From CAIVAT01 sp037128705 (GTDB lineage Bacteria > Bacteroidota > Bacteroidia > Bacteroidales > FEN-979), in assembly GCA_037128705.1 (NCBI GenBank), contig JBAXVX010000001.1, positions 233,331 to 297,330 of the forward strand: 64,000 nt of DNA, given 5' to 3'. Position numbers and translations under genes: made by a program. Shown here one piece after another: positions 1-8,200 of the stretch; positions within the stretch are counted from its first letter, which is position 1; every line of letters begins with the position of its first letter. Under the pieces are notes generated by a model that was not told where the DNA came from, made no database searches, and saw only the letters and a list, made by a program, of their open reading frames with translations.

Positions 1-325
1 TCTCGAGGGAGGGAATTTCATTTTCAGGATACATTTCGGCGGTTTCCGGCGCAAAAAGCACATTGCATCCGTTCTCCTCCAGCATTTTTGCATCTGAATT
101 GAGTGAGCGCGGATATTTTTCCAGGTCGGCCTTGTTGTTAAACTGAATGGGGTTGACAAACACGCTGCAAACAGTCAGATCATTCTCTTTTGCCGACCGG
201 TGAACAAGGGTCAGATGCCCCTTGTGGAGGGCCCCCATGGTTGGAACAAATCCTATACTTTTACCAGCTTCTCTCTGATGTTGCAGATAGGTTTGTGTTT
301 CCCTGATCGTGGTGAATTGCTTCAT
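1..325 (-). CDS. panC: Pantothenate synthetase, 5' part only
   Basis: The first 108 codons of pantothenate synthetase, which joins pantoate and beta-alanine using ATP in coenzyme A synthesis, run off the left edge of the window. The translation begins MKQFTTIRETQTYL and contains the nucleotide-binding segment PTMGALHKGH, with the HxGH-type signature at residues 34-37, followed by NPIQF and a KYPR segment typical of the family. The start ATG is the complement of 323-325. The partner enzyme panB lies about 21 kb away on the same strand, so the two are not in one operon here. Identification is by the signature motif; the C-terminal half is outside the window. Confidence 0.93.
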   Translation of the reverse strand, partial: MKQFTTIRETQTYLQHQREAGKSIGFVPTMGALHKGHLTLVHRSAKENDLTVCSVFVNPIQFNNKADLEKYPRSLNSDAKMLEENGCNVLFAPETAEMYPENEIPSLE

Positions 326-381
326 GGTCTTGAGATGAATGAAGGTAAAAAGAGCCTGACCTGTTGTTCATGCAAAGTTGC

Positions 382-412
382 AAAAAAACCATCCTGAATC
401 AACAGGATGGTT
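382..412 (-). terminator. Rho-independent terminator after the ammonium transporter
   Basis: A perfect 10-base stem (387-396 with 403-412, six-base loop) is followed on the minus strand by seven T residues. It lies 31 bases past the stop of the ammonium transporter and before panC, so it separates the two transcripts. Confidence 0.85.
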
Positions 413-442
413 CTTAAAAATCGGTACACACAATAAATGTGA

Positions 443-1672
443 TCAGAGTGACCCTTCGTCATAGGCTTTTTCGCCATGCAATGCAACATCCAATCCGGCC
501 TTCTCGAGTTCTTCGGGTACCCTTACCCGGGTTATCAGGTTTATCAGGGCAAGCATGATGTAGGTGAAAATAAAGGCATAAGCCGATGCGGCGATGACCG
601 TTATGGTCTGTTTAAAGAAGAACGAACTCTGGCCGAACCACAAGCCCTCCGACAGCACGGCCGGGTTGATGGCCTTGGTGGCGAAAACCCCGAGGAGGAT
701 GGTGCCGAGAAAACCGCCTACACCGTGAACACCCCATACATCGAGGGCATCATCCCATTTCAGTTTGTTCTTCAGCTGAACTGCCAGGTAACAGGTCAGC
801 CCGGCTGCCGTACCAATAATGGGAGCGGACCACATGGGGACAAAACCGGCACAGGGGGTGATGGTGGCCAGACCCGCGATGGATCCGGTTAACAATCCAA
901 GCAGTTTGGGCCTCCCTTCGCGGATCCACTCGATACATACCCATGCAGCGGTGGCAAAGGATGCAGCCACATCGGTATTGATAAAGGCCAGGGCTGTGAT
1001 CTTATCAACCTGCAACTCGCTGCCGGCGTTAAAACCATACCAGCCGAACCAAAGCAGGCCACTTCCGATGGCAACCAGCGGTATGCTGTTTGGAGTAGAA
1101 TTTTTATCCGTTCGCGCACCCACATAAAACACGGAGGCCAGCGCTGCAAAACCAGCTGTGGCATGAACCACAATTCCCCCGGCGAAGTCAAGAATACCCC
1201 ATTGCGCAAGTAATCCATTGCCCCATATCATGTGGACGAACGGATAATAAACCATGATCTGCCATACGGTGAGAAAGATCATATAGGAACGAAAAGTGAC
1301 GCGGTTTACGAAAGCACCGGTGATCAAAGCAGGGGTGATGATGGCAAACATCATCTGGTAAACGATGAATACGATCTCCGGGATCTTGCCATTTCCTGCA
1401 TAAATAGAGTCGATGGATACTCCATTCAGAAAGATTTTATCAAGGTTGCCAAAAATTCCGCCTGTGCCGCCACTGAAACAGAGTGAATACCCGAAGGTGA
1501 CCCACAAAACGGTTGTCCATCCGAGCGAGGCGAAGCTCTGGATCATGATCCCCAGGATGTTCCGTTTGGAGGCCAGGCCGCCGTAGAAAAACGCAAGCGC
1601 CGGCGTCATTAACATTACCAGGCTGGCCGAAAGGAGCATGAACCCGGTTGAACCTACATCAATAGTGCCCAT
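443..1672 (-). CDS. amt: Ammonium transporter (Amt family)
   Basis: This 409-residue integral inner-membrane protein conducts ammonium/ammonia across the membrane. It has about eleven hydrophobic segments, the early PALAFFYGGL segment, and the two conserved pore histidines: H170 in the segment GGIVVHATAGF and H316 in DVWGVHGVGGF. Length is normal for Amt without a long C-terminal extension. No glnK (PII) gene is adjacent, although many amt genes are coupled to one. The next genes upstream are a two-component pair on the same strand, separated by 229 bases. The start at MGTIDVG gives an N-terminus directly followed by the first membrane segment. A strong terminator follows the gene. Confidence 0.95.
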   Translation of the reverse strand: MGTIDVGSTGFMLLSASLVMLMTPALAFFYGGLASKRNILGIMIQSFASLGWTTVLWVTFGYSLCFSGGTGGIFGNLDKIFLNGVSIDSIYAGNGKIPEIVFIVYQMMFAIITPALITGAFVNRVTFRSYMIFLTVWQIMVYYPFVHMIWGNGLLAQWGILDFAGGIVVHATAGFAALASVFYVGARTDKNSTPNSIPLVAIGSGLLWFGWYGFNAGSELQVDKITALAFINTDVAASFATAAWVCIEWIREGRPKLLGLLTGSIAGLATITPCAGFVPMWSAPIIGTAAGLTCYLAVQLKNKLKWDDALDVWGVHGVGGFLGTILLGVFATKAINPAVLSEGLWFGQSSFFFKQTITVIAASAYAFIFTYIMLALINLITRVRVPEELEKAGLDVALHGEKAYDEGSL

Positions 1673-1704
1673 AAGTAAGATTTTAGATTAGAGATTTACC
1701 TTGA

Positions 1705-1731
1705 CATGTGAATTGTTAATTTTTTCACATG
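1705..1731. promoter_or_regulatory. Inverted repeat upstream of amt
   Basis: A perfect 8-base inverted repeat, CATGTGAA and TTCACATG with an 11-base spacer, lies 33 bases upstream of the amt start codon. It could be an operator or a 5' leader hairpin. No known binding motif is matched with confidence. Confidence 0.4.
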
Positions 1732-1829
1732 CAATGTTAGGGCAGCCGGTCCGATCCTGCAATCCTGTAATATACTGAATTTTAATCAGGTAAAAACGGT
1801 GGTGGGTGTAAGTGGATTTCGTAACCAGG

Positions 1830-1883
1830 CCGGTCCGTCCCCTTAGACCGGGGAATGATGCCCCCCGGCCGATAAGCCGGCCG
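1830..1883 (-). other. Two GC-rich hairpins after the response regulator
   Basis: Two inverted repeats stand just downstream of the response-regulator stop (1902): CCGGTC with GACCGG (1830-1851) and the self-complementary CGGCCG repeated at 1866-1871 and 1878-1883. Neither has a clear T run, so a terminator role is possible but unproven. Confidence 0.35.
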
Positions 1884-1901
1884 AAGTCTGGCATTCAACC
1901 G

Positions 1902-2561
1902 TCAGATCTCGACGATTTTATTCTTAATAACATACTTGATCAGCTCGACCGTCGATTTCAGTTCGAGTTTTTTCATGATGTGGTTTTTGTGCGTCTCCAC
2001 AGTGCGGATGCTGATGTCGAGCTTATCACTGATCTCCTTGTTGATATACCCTTCGGCGAATAGTTTCAGGATCTCGATTTCACGGGTCGTGAGCGGAATG
2101 GGTCCTCCCTGCGATGCCACATCCTCCTCCTTTGCTTTGCGTACATAACTTTTAAGCATAATGCGTGAGATGGAATCGGCGAAGAATTCTTCACCTTCAT
2201 AAATGGCATGAATCGCGCTCAGCAGTTCTTCGCGTGAGGTGTTCTTGGGAAGGTATCCCCTTGCGCCTGCTTTCACCGCATTAAAAATGAAATCCTCATC
2301 GGTGTACATCGAAAGGATGAGCACCTTGGTCTGGGGATATTCTGCAGTGATTCGTTTGGTGATTTCTATGCCGTTGGTATCAGGCAAAGAGATATCAAGG
2401 ATGAGAATATCGGGAGGCTCGATGGCCACCCTGGCAAAACACTCCTTCCCGGTGGATGCTTCGCCGAGAATTTTAATCTCATTTGAACTCATTAACAATG
2501 ACTTGATGCCATCCCGAACGAGCTGGTGGTCATCCACGAGGAAAATCCTGATTGTCGGCAT
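1902..2561 (-). CDS. NarL/LuxR-type response regulator
   Basis: A 219-residue DNA-binding response regulator. The receiver domain (1-120) has the acidic pair D10-D11, the phosphoacceptor D56 in DILILD, and a conserved lysine in GYLPK. The C-terminal LuxR-type helix-turn-helix (about 155-215) includes LTTREIEILKLFAEG and the recognition segment TVETHKNHI. A longer reading frame extends 22 residues upstream, but the family consensus begins at MPTIRIFLVDDHQ, so the ATG at 2559-2561 is preferred. This start overlaps the end of the sensor-kinase gene by 32 bases, implying translational coupling and a cognate pair. Regulated targets are not known; the neighbouring amt gene is only a possible target by position. 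Confidence 0.93.
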   Translation of the reverse strand: MPTIRIFLVDDHQLVRDGIKSLLMSSNEIKILGEASTGKECFARVAIEPPDILILDISLPDTNGIEITKRITAEYPQTKVLILSMYTDEDFIFNAVKAGARGYLPKNTSREELLSAIHAIYEGEEFFADSISRIMLKSYVRKAKEEDVASQGGPIPLTTREIEILKLFAEGYINKEISDKLDISIRTVETHKNHIMKKLELKSTVELIKYVIKNKIVEI

Positions 2562-4341
2562 ATGGAATGATGATTGGTACATTAACTTTGATGGTGGTGC
2601 CTTTTCCCGGAGCAGACCTGATTTCAATCTGCCCGTTAAGCAAACTCACCCGCTCACGCATGTTGTGAATTCCGTTTCCTCCTGCCTTTCCGGCGAGTGC
2701 AGTGGAAAATCCCTTTCCATCGTCACGGATCAGCAGCGATAAAGTTTCGGAATTCCTGCTGAGATTCACCCAAACTTCGCGGGCTTCGGCATGTTTTACT
2801 ATATTGCTCAGGGCTTCCTGAGTTAACCGGTAGATGTAGGTTTGGGTTTTTTTATCGAGGTTGTCAAAATCCCCCTTGGCTTCGAAATGAATTCTCAACC
2901 CGCTGAGTTCTTCCGTATCTGAAAATAAATTTCGGAATGCAATGGCTGGTCCGAAAGCTTCCAGAACTGATGGCATCAGGTTGTTAGAGATCCGGCGAAC
3001 CTCATCAATGGTCTGGTCAAAATATTTTTTCAGTTCCTGAATGGAGTTTTTGACATCCTTCCCGTCCATGTATAGCAAACTTTCAAGCCTTAGTTTGATG
3101 GCGATGAGCAGCTGGCCGATGCCGTCATGCAACTCCCTTGAGAGTCGCTGGCGTTCCATCTCCTCCCCGTCAATCACAGATCGCATCCTCCCAAAACGCT
3201 CCTGCTGGAGTTCAGAAGTCTTCACTTTGATCTGCCGGGCCATAATGTTAAAAGATTCGGTCAGGAGACCTATTTCATCCTGCGTTGTCACCGGAAGATC
3301 TATGTCAAAATGACCTTCGCCAAGGTTGACCGCGGCATTTTTCAGCATGATGAGTGGTCTGGTGATGTGCCGTGCAATAAAAAAGACACTGGCAAAAAAG
3401 ATAATAAGGATGAAAATGCTGAGCAGGATTATCTGTGTAAGGGTTTTATAGATGGGAATCATGGCCTCCTGAACATCGATTTCGGCAAGGATCGCCCAGT
3501 CAAGTCCCGGAACTGATATCTTTCCATAAGAGGAAAGCACGGGAATACCACGGTAATCTTTGGTAGTGATGATCCCTTCATTTCCATCCAGTGCAGCCGA
3601 TACCTGCGGTGTTCTCACAACCGTTTGAAGGATCGAGTTGGGCTGGAACCTTGAAGTTGAACGCATGCTGAAATCAATACCCACCAGGTAGGTTTCACCG
3701 CTTAAACCCAGTCCGCTCAAAGGATTGTTGTTCAGCATCATGGAATCAAGAGCCTCCATGGAGATCTCAAGCACCAGGGTGCTAAATTCATTTTTGTTTG
3801 GAAGATTTTTTCCCGGAATGTGCGTCGCAATGAACATCCGGGGTTTCATCTCTCCACTGTCAAATACTGCATCCAGAATAGCCACAGGTTTTTGCCTCAG
3901 GAGTGCATTGATCTGATCAACCCGGAGAATTTTCGGCAAAGGCCCGGGGCTCTCCATGGCGGTGTCTGAAAATTTCTGACGGATGCAGTCTGCGGAGTCC
4001 CTGAAAATAATGAACGAGGAAAAATAGGGGAGGAATGTCCGGTATTTTAACAGGTAATTCCTGTCTGAAAGGTTCATGGGTAGAGCGGAGGTGGCAAGGG
4101 TCGCGAGATTGGCCGATTCTTTGGAATTTGCAATGAAGATGATGTCGTGTGAACGATCGTAGAAGAATTTTTCGATCTGGTTCCTTTTCACCATGCGAAG
4201 TGAGGTGAGCTGATCAAAAGTCCGGTTCATCAGTGCAGTTTTGGTGCTGTAAAATGAAACCGTGCTGATGATGATGATTGCACCCAGACCAAGCAAAACA
4301 AAGTAAAGGATGAGTTTTTCGCTGAGCAGGACTTTCTTCAT
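2530..4341 (-). CDS. Sensor histidine kinase with Cache-like sensor, HAMP and HisKA_3
   Basis: A 603-residue membrane sensor kinase of the NarX/DesK class. A transmembrane helix at about 10-32 is followed by a large periplasmic domain (35-295) resembling a double Cache sensor, a second helix (300-323), a HAMP linker (324-378), a short coiled segment, the HisKA_3 dimerisation domain with phospho-accepting H405 in LSRELHDGIGQ, and a C-terminal HATPase domain with the DDGKGF and GGNGIHNM nucleotide-binding boxes. It should phosphorylate the overlapping downstream response regulator. The ligand cannot be read from sequence. Divergent transcription from the M1 peptidase leaves 76 bases for both promoters. 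Confidence 0.93.
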   Translation of the reverse strand: MKKVLLSEKLILYFVLLGLGAIIIISTVSFYSTKTALMNRTFDQLTSLRMVKRNQIEKFFYDRSHDIIFIANSKESANLATLATSALPMNLSDRNYLLKYRTFLPYFSSFIIFRDSADCIRQKFSDTAMESPGPLPKILRVDQINALLRQKPVAILDAVFDSGEMKPRMFIATHIPGKNLPNKNEFSTLVLEISMEALDSMMLNNNPLSGLGLSGETYLVGIDFSMRSTSRFQPNSILQTVVRTPQVSAALDGNEGIITTKDYRGIPVLSSYGKISVPGLDWAILAEIDVQEAMIPIYKTLTQIILLSIFILIIFFASVFFIARHITRPLIMLKNAAVNLGEGHFDIDLPVTTQDEIGLLTESFNIMARQIKVKTSELQQERFGRMRSVIDGEEMERQRLSRELHDGIGQLLIAIKLRLESLLYMDGKDVKNSIQELKKYFDQTIDEVRRISNNLMPSVLEAFGPAIAFRNLFSDTEELSGLRIHFEAKGDFDNLDKKTQTYIYRLTQEALSNIVKHAEAREVWVNLSRNSETLSLLIRDDGKGFSTALAGKAGGNGIHNMRERVSLLNGQIEIRSAPGKGTTIKVNVPIIIPYADNQDFPRG

Positions 4342-4351
4342 TGAATTTTGC

Positions 4352-4359
4352 TACTTTTG
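4352..4359 (+). promoter_or_regulatory. -7 box upstream of the M1 peptidase
   Basis: TACTTTTG matches the Bacteroidota -7 consensus TAnnTTTG and lies 58 bases before the M1 start. No convincing -33 element was found. Confidence 0.4.
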
Positions 4360-4393
4360 GATCCATTCGCGCCTGGATCGAAGTTGAGACAGG

Positions 4394-4401
4394 CAAACAT
4401 A
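4394..4401 (-). promoter_or_regulatory. -7 box upstream of the histidine kinase
   Basis: On the minus strand TATGTTTG matches TAnnTTTG and lies 52 bases before the kinase start codon, giving a plausible leader of about 45 bases. Confidence 0.4.
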
Positions 4402-4417
4402 CTAAAAATTCGTTGTT

Positions 4418-6805
4418 ATGTTCCCAATATTTATAAGAGAAACACGTAATAATATTTTCGCCATTTTACTTTTCCTGATGACTCCGGCACTTTTCCTTTT
4501 CACGGGCAGGTTGACTGCCCAGGAGAAAATCGTGACATACTATGCTGATCCGTCGTCCGTGCCATCCGATCTTCCCATCAGCATCAAACATTTAACCGCC
4601 CATGTCAGTTTTCTGCCTGAAAAGAACCAGGTTACCGGTACTGCCGAATTCACCTTCCTTCCAAACCGGTATCAGATAGACTCCATTGTGTTCTATCTCC
4701 CTGACTCCCATGTCTCTTCTGTGATGATAAACGATGAGCCGGTCAAGTATCATCAGACAGGAAGCAACCTGGTAATTAATCCGGATTCTGCTTTTCAACA
4801 ATCTTTAATCGTCACGCATCACGCGTCATGCGTCACGAATGATACATCACGCTTATCCCGCATCCTGATCAGCTACACCGCCACCCCGCTCGCAGGGGCC
4901 ATATATTTTATAGGTTGGAAGCCCGAAGAGGCAGGTAAGCGCAGGCAGATATGGGCCCATCGGCCGCATGGCTGGATCCCCTTCATGGAGGGACGCATCA
5001 CAGTGGATATGTTTGTGACCTTTAACGGCAATTACAAAGTGTTTTCGAATGGAGAACGGATGGAGACCGTGGTAAACTCCGATAGCACCATCACCTGGCA
5101 TTACGCCATGAAAAAGGATCATCCGTTTTTCTCTACTGCGCTGGTGATTGGCGATTACGACTATCATAGCAGCGAGACTTCACGAGGGGTGCCGCTCGAA
5201 TACTGGTTTTATAACGGCATGACCGACCGGGTTGCCACCACCTATAAATATACCGAACAGATGTTCGATTTTTTCGAGGAGGAGATGGGCGTTTCCTATC
5301 CATATCCTGTTTACCGCGAAGCACCGGTAATCGATTATATGTATGGGGCCATGGAGACCACGACCAGCACGGTGTTTGGTGATTATATGCAGATTGATCC
5401 GCGTGCATGGTGGCAACGCAACTACGTGAATGTAAATGCCCACGAACTGGCACATCAGTGGTTTGGCAATTATGTTGCTCACTTTGTCAACCGGGATGTA
5501 TGGCTCACCGAGAGTTTCGGGACCTATTACGCCAAGATGTTCGAAAAAAGTATTTATGGCGAGGATTATTACCAGAATCTCCGGAACGATGAGATGCTAT
5601 TAACTTTTGAAGCGGCCTCGAAAAACAATTACCCGGTGGGAGGAACACAGGGTGGGGTCCAGAGGATCTACCAGAAGGGATCGCTGGTCCTTGGGATGCT
5701 CAGGAATGTGATGGGTGACCGGGAATTTAAAGATGCGGTCAGGCTCTACCTTCTGAAATATGGATTTAACTATGCAGAAACCAACGATTTTATCCGTTGT
5801 ACCTACGATGCCACGGGAAAACCCTACAACTGGTTTTTCGATGAATGGATTCTTAGGGGAGGAGAGCCCGATTACAAGGTAACAGATTCCGTGATGAATG
5901 ATTCGCTGGGAAATCGATCAACACTTTGCAGGGTTTGGCAGGTGCAGGAGATCAACCAGCTGAACGGACTGTTTAAAATGCCGGTCTGCTTTGAGGTGCA
6001 TTACACTGATGGTTCGGCCGACAGCCTGAAGGTCTGGATCGAGAAACAGTACACCGAGGTCAGGATTCCCAACCCCGGAAAAAAACCGGTTGAATTTGTC
6101 TTATTCGATCCCAACAGGAAAATCCTGAAAAAGGCAACATTTGAGCGAACCTTTGACCAACTTGCTGCCCAGGCAGTAAAGGCAAAAAACATGATTGACC
6201 GGTATGATGCCTGGGTTGCCTTGCGCGCGGCCCCGGTAGATAAAAAATCAAAAATACTGATCCCGGCATTGCAACGGGAATCATTCTGGCTGATCAGGTC
6301 TGAAATTCTAGGGCAACTTGCTGAAGATCATTCACCGGAATCCTTAGAAACATTCAGACAGGCCTTGCGCTACAAAGATGCCAATGTTCGCAAAGCCGCG
6401 TTGAAAAACCTGAATCCCCTGCCTGATCTTTTGCAAACCACCGCTGAAGAGATGCTGAATGATTCCAGTTACCTGAATGTGGAACTGGCACTTGGTGCGC
6501 TTTGTACATCTTTCCCGGCATTTACCGATCAGTATCTTGAACTGACCAAAGATATGGAGGGATGGCGCGGGAAAAATATCCGGATGAAATGGCTCGAACT
6601 GGCCATAATCAGCGGAAGAAAGGAGTTTTTACCCGAACTGATCAGCTATTGCAGCCCGAAATATGAATTTGAAACGCGGATCAATGCATTCAATCTTTTG
6701 AAAAAACTGAAATACTCCGACGAGGTGACCGTCGGCTTTGCACAGGTGGCAAGCAAGCATTGGAATAATAAGTTAAGCACAGCAGCGAAGGAATACCTGA
6801 AATGA
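4418..6805 (+). CDS. M1 family metallo-aminopeptidase, secreted
   Basis: A 795-residue zinc aminopeptidase that removes N-terminal residues from peptides, probably outside the cytoplasm. A hydrophobic N-terminus (about 15-35, ending in LTAQ) looks like a signal peptide. The substrate-binding GAMET motif is near residue 310. The zinc site is HELAH at 342-346 with the third ligand E365 in WLTESFGTYY, the exact HExxH-x18-E spacing of the family. The C-terminal third (from about 590) resembles helical repeats. Residues 132-145 are encoded by a stretch of 7-base tandem repeats of the type found in spacers elsewhere in the window, an apparent insertion in the N-terminal beta domain. Its stop codon lies at the head of another 7-base array. 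Confidence 0.93.
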   Translation: MFPIFIRETRNNIFAILLFLMTPALFLFTGRLTAQEKIVTYYADPSSVPSDLPISIKHLTAHVSFLPEKNQVTGTAEFTFLPNRYQIDSIVFYLPDSHVSSVMINDEPVKYHQTGSNLVINPDSAFQQSLIVTHHASCVTNDTSRLSRILISYTATPLAGAIYFIGWKPEEAGKRRQIWAHRPHGWIPFMEGRITVDMFVTFNGNYKVFSNGERMETVVNSDSTITWHYAMKKDHPFFSTALVIGDYDYHSSETSRGVPLEYWFYNGMTDRVATTYKYTEQMFDFFEEEMGVSYPYPVYREAPVIDYMYGAMETTTSTVFGDYMQIDPRAWWQRNYVNVNAHELAHQWFGNYVAHFVNRDVWLTESFGTYYAKMFEKSIYGEDYYQNLRNDEMLLTFEAASKNNYPVGGTQGGVQRIYQKGSLVLGMLRNVMGDREFKDAVRLYLLKYGFNYAETNDFIRCTYDATGKPYNWFFDEWILRGGEPDYKVTDSVMNDSLGNRSTLCRVWQVQEINQLNGLFKMPVCFEVHYTDGSADSLKVWIEKQYTEVRIPNPGKKPVEFVLFDPNRKILKKATFERTFDQLAAQAVKAKNMIDRYDAWVALRAAPVDKKSKILIPALQRESFWLIRSEILGQLAEDHSPESLETFRQALRYKDANVRKAALKNLNPLPDLLQTTAEEMLNDSSYLNVELALGALCTSFPAFTDQYLELTKDMEGWRGKNIRMKWLELAIISGRKEFLPELISYCSPKYEFETRINAFNLLKKLKYSDEVTVGFAQVASKHWNNKLSTAAKEYLK
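4811..4852 (+). repeat. In-frame 7-base tandem repeat inside the M1 gene
   Basis: Six units related to GTCACGC (GTCACGC, ATCACGC, GTCATGC, GTCACGA, ATGATAC, ATCACGC) occupy 42 bases. They encode residues 132-145 of the M1 peptidase. The same unit forms the spacer arrays at 51681-51760 and 43264-43284. In this orientation GTCACGC has no stop codon in any frame. Confidence 0.8.
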
Positions 6806-6838
6806 ATGATGAATGACGAATGACGAATGACGAATATG
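6804..6838 (+). repeat. GAATGAC tandem array between M1 and MFS genes
   Basis: Five 7-base units (GAATGAT, three GAATGAC, GAATATG) fill the whole spacer. The M1 stop TGA (6803-6805) overlaps the first unit and the most upstream MFS start codon (6827) lies within the fourth. The same unit occurs after yidD at 18304-18331, in the same orientation relative to the upstream gene. Confidence 0.85.
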
Positions 6839-8062
6839 ATGGGTAAGCAAAAAATTCTGACGCGCACGGTATTGCTGGTCTCTTTTGTGAGTCTCTTTAC
6901 CGATGTGGCCAGTGAAATGCTTTACCCCATCATGCCGGTTTACCTCACATCCATCGGGTTTTCGGTAATGCTGATCGGAATTTTGGAAGGGGTTGCTGAA
7001 GCAGTGGCAGGCGTTAGCAAGGGATATTTTGGGAATTTGTCGGATGTCACCATGAAGCGGGTGCCCTTTGTCAGGGCAGGTTATGTCCTGAGTGCCCTCT
7101 CCAAGCCCATGATGGCCCTTTTCGTTTTTCCGGTCTGGATTTTCTTTGCACGCACCCTCGACCGGTTTGGCAAAGGAATCCGCACGAGCGCCCGCGATGC
7201 CATGCTCAGCGCCGAAACGACAAAGGAGCACAAAGGAAAAGTGTTTGGATTTCACCGGTCGATGGATACCATCGGAGCTGCCATTGGCCCCATCCTTGCA
7301 TTGATTTTCCTCTATTTTTACCCCGGTCAGTATAAATGGATGTTCTTTATCGCCTTTTTCCCGGGATTGATCGCCATTGGACTGACTTTCCTGTTAAAGG
7401 ATAAAGTAACGGGGTTACAAGGTGACAAGGTGACAGGGTTACAGGGTAACAGGGTAAGGGTTGGTTTTTTCTCGTATCTCACTTACTGGAAGAAGGCGTC
7501 GCCGGCTTTCCGGTACCTGGTTGCCGGGCTCCTTGTGTTTACGCTCTTTAACAGCTCCGATGCCTTTTTACTCCTGGCCCTGAAGGAACAACATCTTTCT
7601 GACACCATGATGATCGGGGTTTACATATTCTACAACCTGGTATATGCCCTGTTTTCCTATCCGATAGGGGCCCTTGCAGATAAAATCGGTCTGAAAACGA
7701 TGCTGATCAGCGGGCTGTTCCTGTTCGCTGTTGTTTATTCATGCATGGGATTTGTAAACTCGATGCTTATTTTCGGGATCCTGTTCTTTCTTTATGGCCT
7801 TTATGCCGCCTCAACCGAAGGGATTTCCAAAGCCCTGTTGTCAAACCTGGCTGATCCGGCGGAAACCGCTACTGCAATCGGTTTTTATAACAGCGCAGCC
7901 AGCATTTGTGCCCTGTTATCGAGCAGTTTAGCCGGGTTGCTTTGGTTTACTATCGGATCAAGGGCGATGTTCCTCGTCTCCGGGATCGGCGTGCTTGCTG
8001 TAGTTTTCTACCTGATACTGGTCTTGCGCCCGAACAGCCTGAAGCGGCAGGAACTCCCCTGA
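6827..8062 (+). CDS. Major facilitator superfamily transporter
   Basis: A 411-residue inner-membrane transporter with about twelve hydrophobic helices in two six-helix halves. The loop between helices 2 and 3 contains GYFGNLSDVTMKR, and an arginine-rich DRFGKGIRTSARD segment follows helix 4, resembling MFS members near the drug/sugar branches. The substrate is unknown. The central loop (residues 193-211) is encoded by seven 8-base repeat units and shows a doubled DKVTGLQG peptide. The repeat is in frame and the rest of the protein is intact. Start codons at 6827, 6836 and 6839 all lie in or next to the GAATGAC array; which one is used cannot be decided. Confidence 0.9.
   Translation: MTNMMGKQKILTRTVLLVSFVSLFTDVASEMLYPIMPVYLTSIGFSVMLIGILEGVAEAVAGVSKGYFGNLSDVTMKRVPFVRAGYVLSALSKPMMALFVFPVWIFFARTLDRFGKGIRTSARDAMLSAETTKEHKGKVFGFHRSMDTIGAAIGPILALIFLYFYPGQYKWMFFIAFFPGLIAIGLTFLLKDKVTGLQGDKVTGLQGNRVRVGFFSYLTYWKKASPAFRYLVAGLLVFTLFNSSDAFLLLALKEQHLSDTMMIGVYIFYNLVYALFSYPIGALADKIGLKTMLISGLFLFAVVYSCMGFVNSMLIFGILFFLYGLYAASTEGISKALLSNLADPAETATAIGFYNSAASICALLSSSLAGLLWFTIGSRAMFLVSGIGVLAVVFYLILVLRPNSLKRQELP
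7403..7458 (+). repeat. In-frame 8-base tandem repeat in the MFS central loop
   Basis: Seven consecutive 8-base units (AAAGTAAC, GGGGTTAC, AAGGTGAC twice, AGGGTTAC, AGGGTAAC, AGGGTAAG) encode residues 193-211. The units match the spacer array at 12713-12864. In the two units whose phase would read TGA or TAA as a codon (7411 and 7435) the sequence is TTA instead, so the frame stays open. Confidence 0.88.
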
Positions 8063-8141
8063 TTTCAATACCCGAAAGAGCATTCCCCGCTGGTTGCGGC
8101 GAGGTTTTTCACTCTTTTCAGGCACAATAATTCTGACAGGC

Positions 8142-8176
8142 AAAAAAAATCCCCGGCATTGCTGCACAGGGATTTT
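8142..8176 (-). terminator. Terminator of the LruC lipoprotein gene
   Basis: AAAATCCC and GGGATTTT pair around a 15-base loop. On the minus strand this is followed by more T residues, 25 bases after the stop at 8201. It could also terminate the convergent MFS transcript. Confidence 0.7.
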
Positions 8177-8200
8177 CAACCCATAGAAAACAAAAGGTTT

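Noticed and set aside
1705..1731. CRP/FNR-type site in the amt leader
   Set aside because: The TGTGA and TCACA arms are separated by 13 bases instead of the 6 needed for that site type.
1688..1894. Minus-strand 68-codon open frame between amt and the response regulator
   Set aside because: It covers GC-rich hairpins and the amt leader, and has no coding character.
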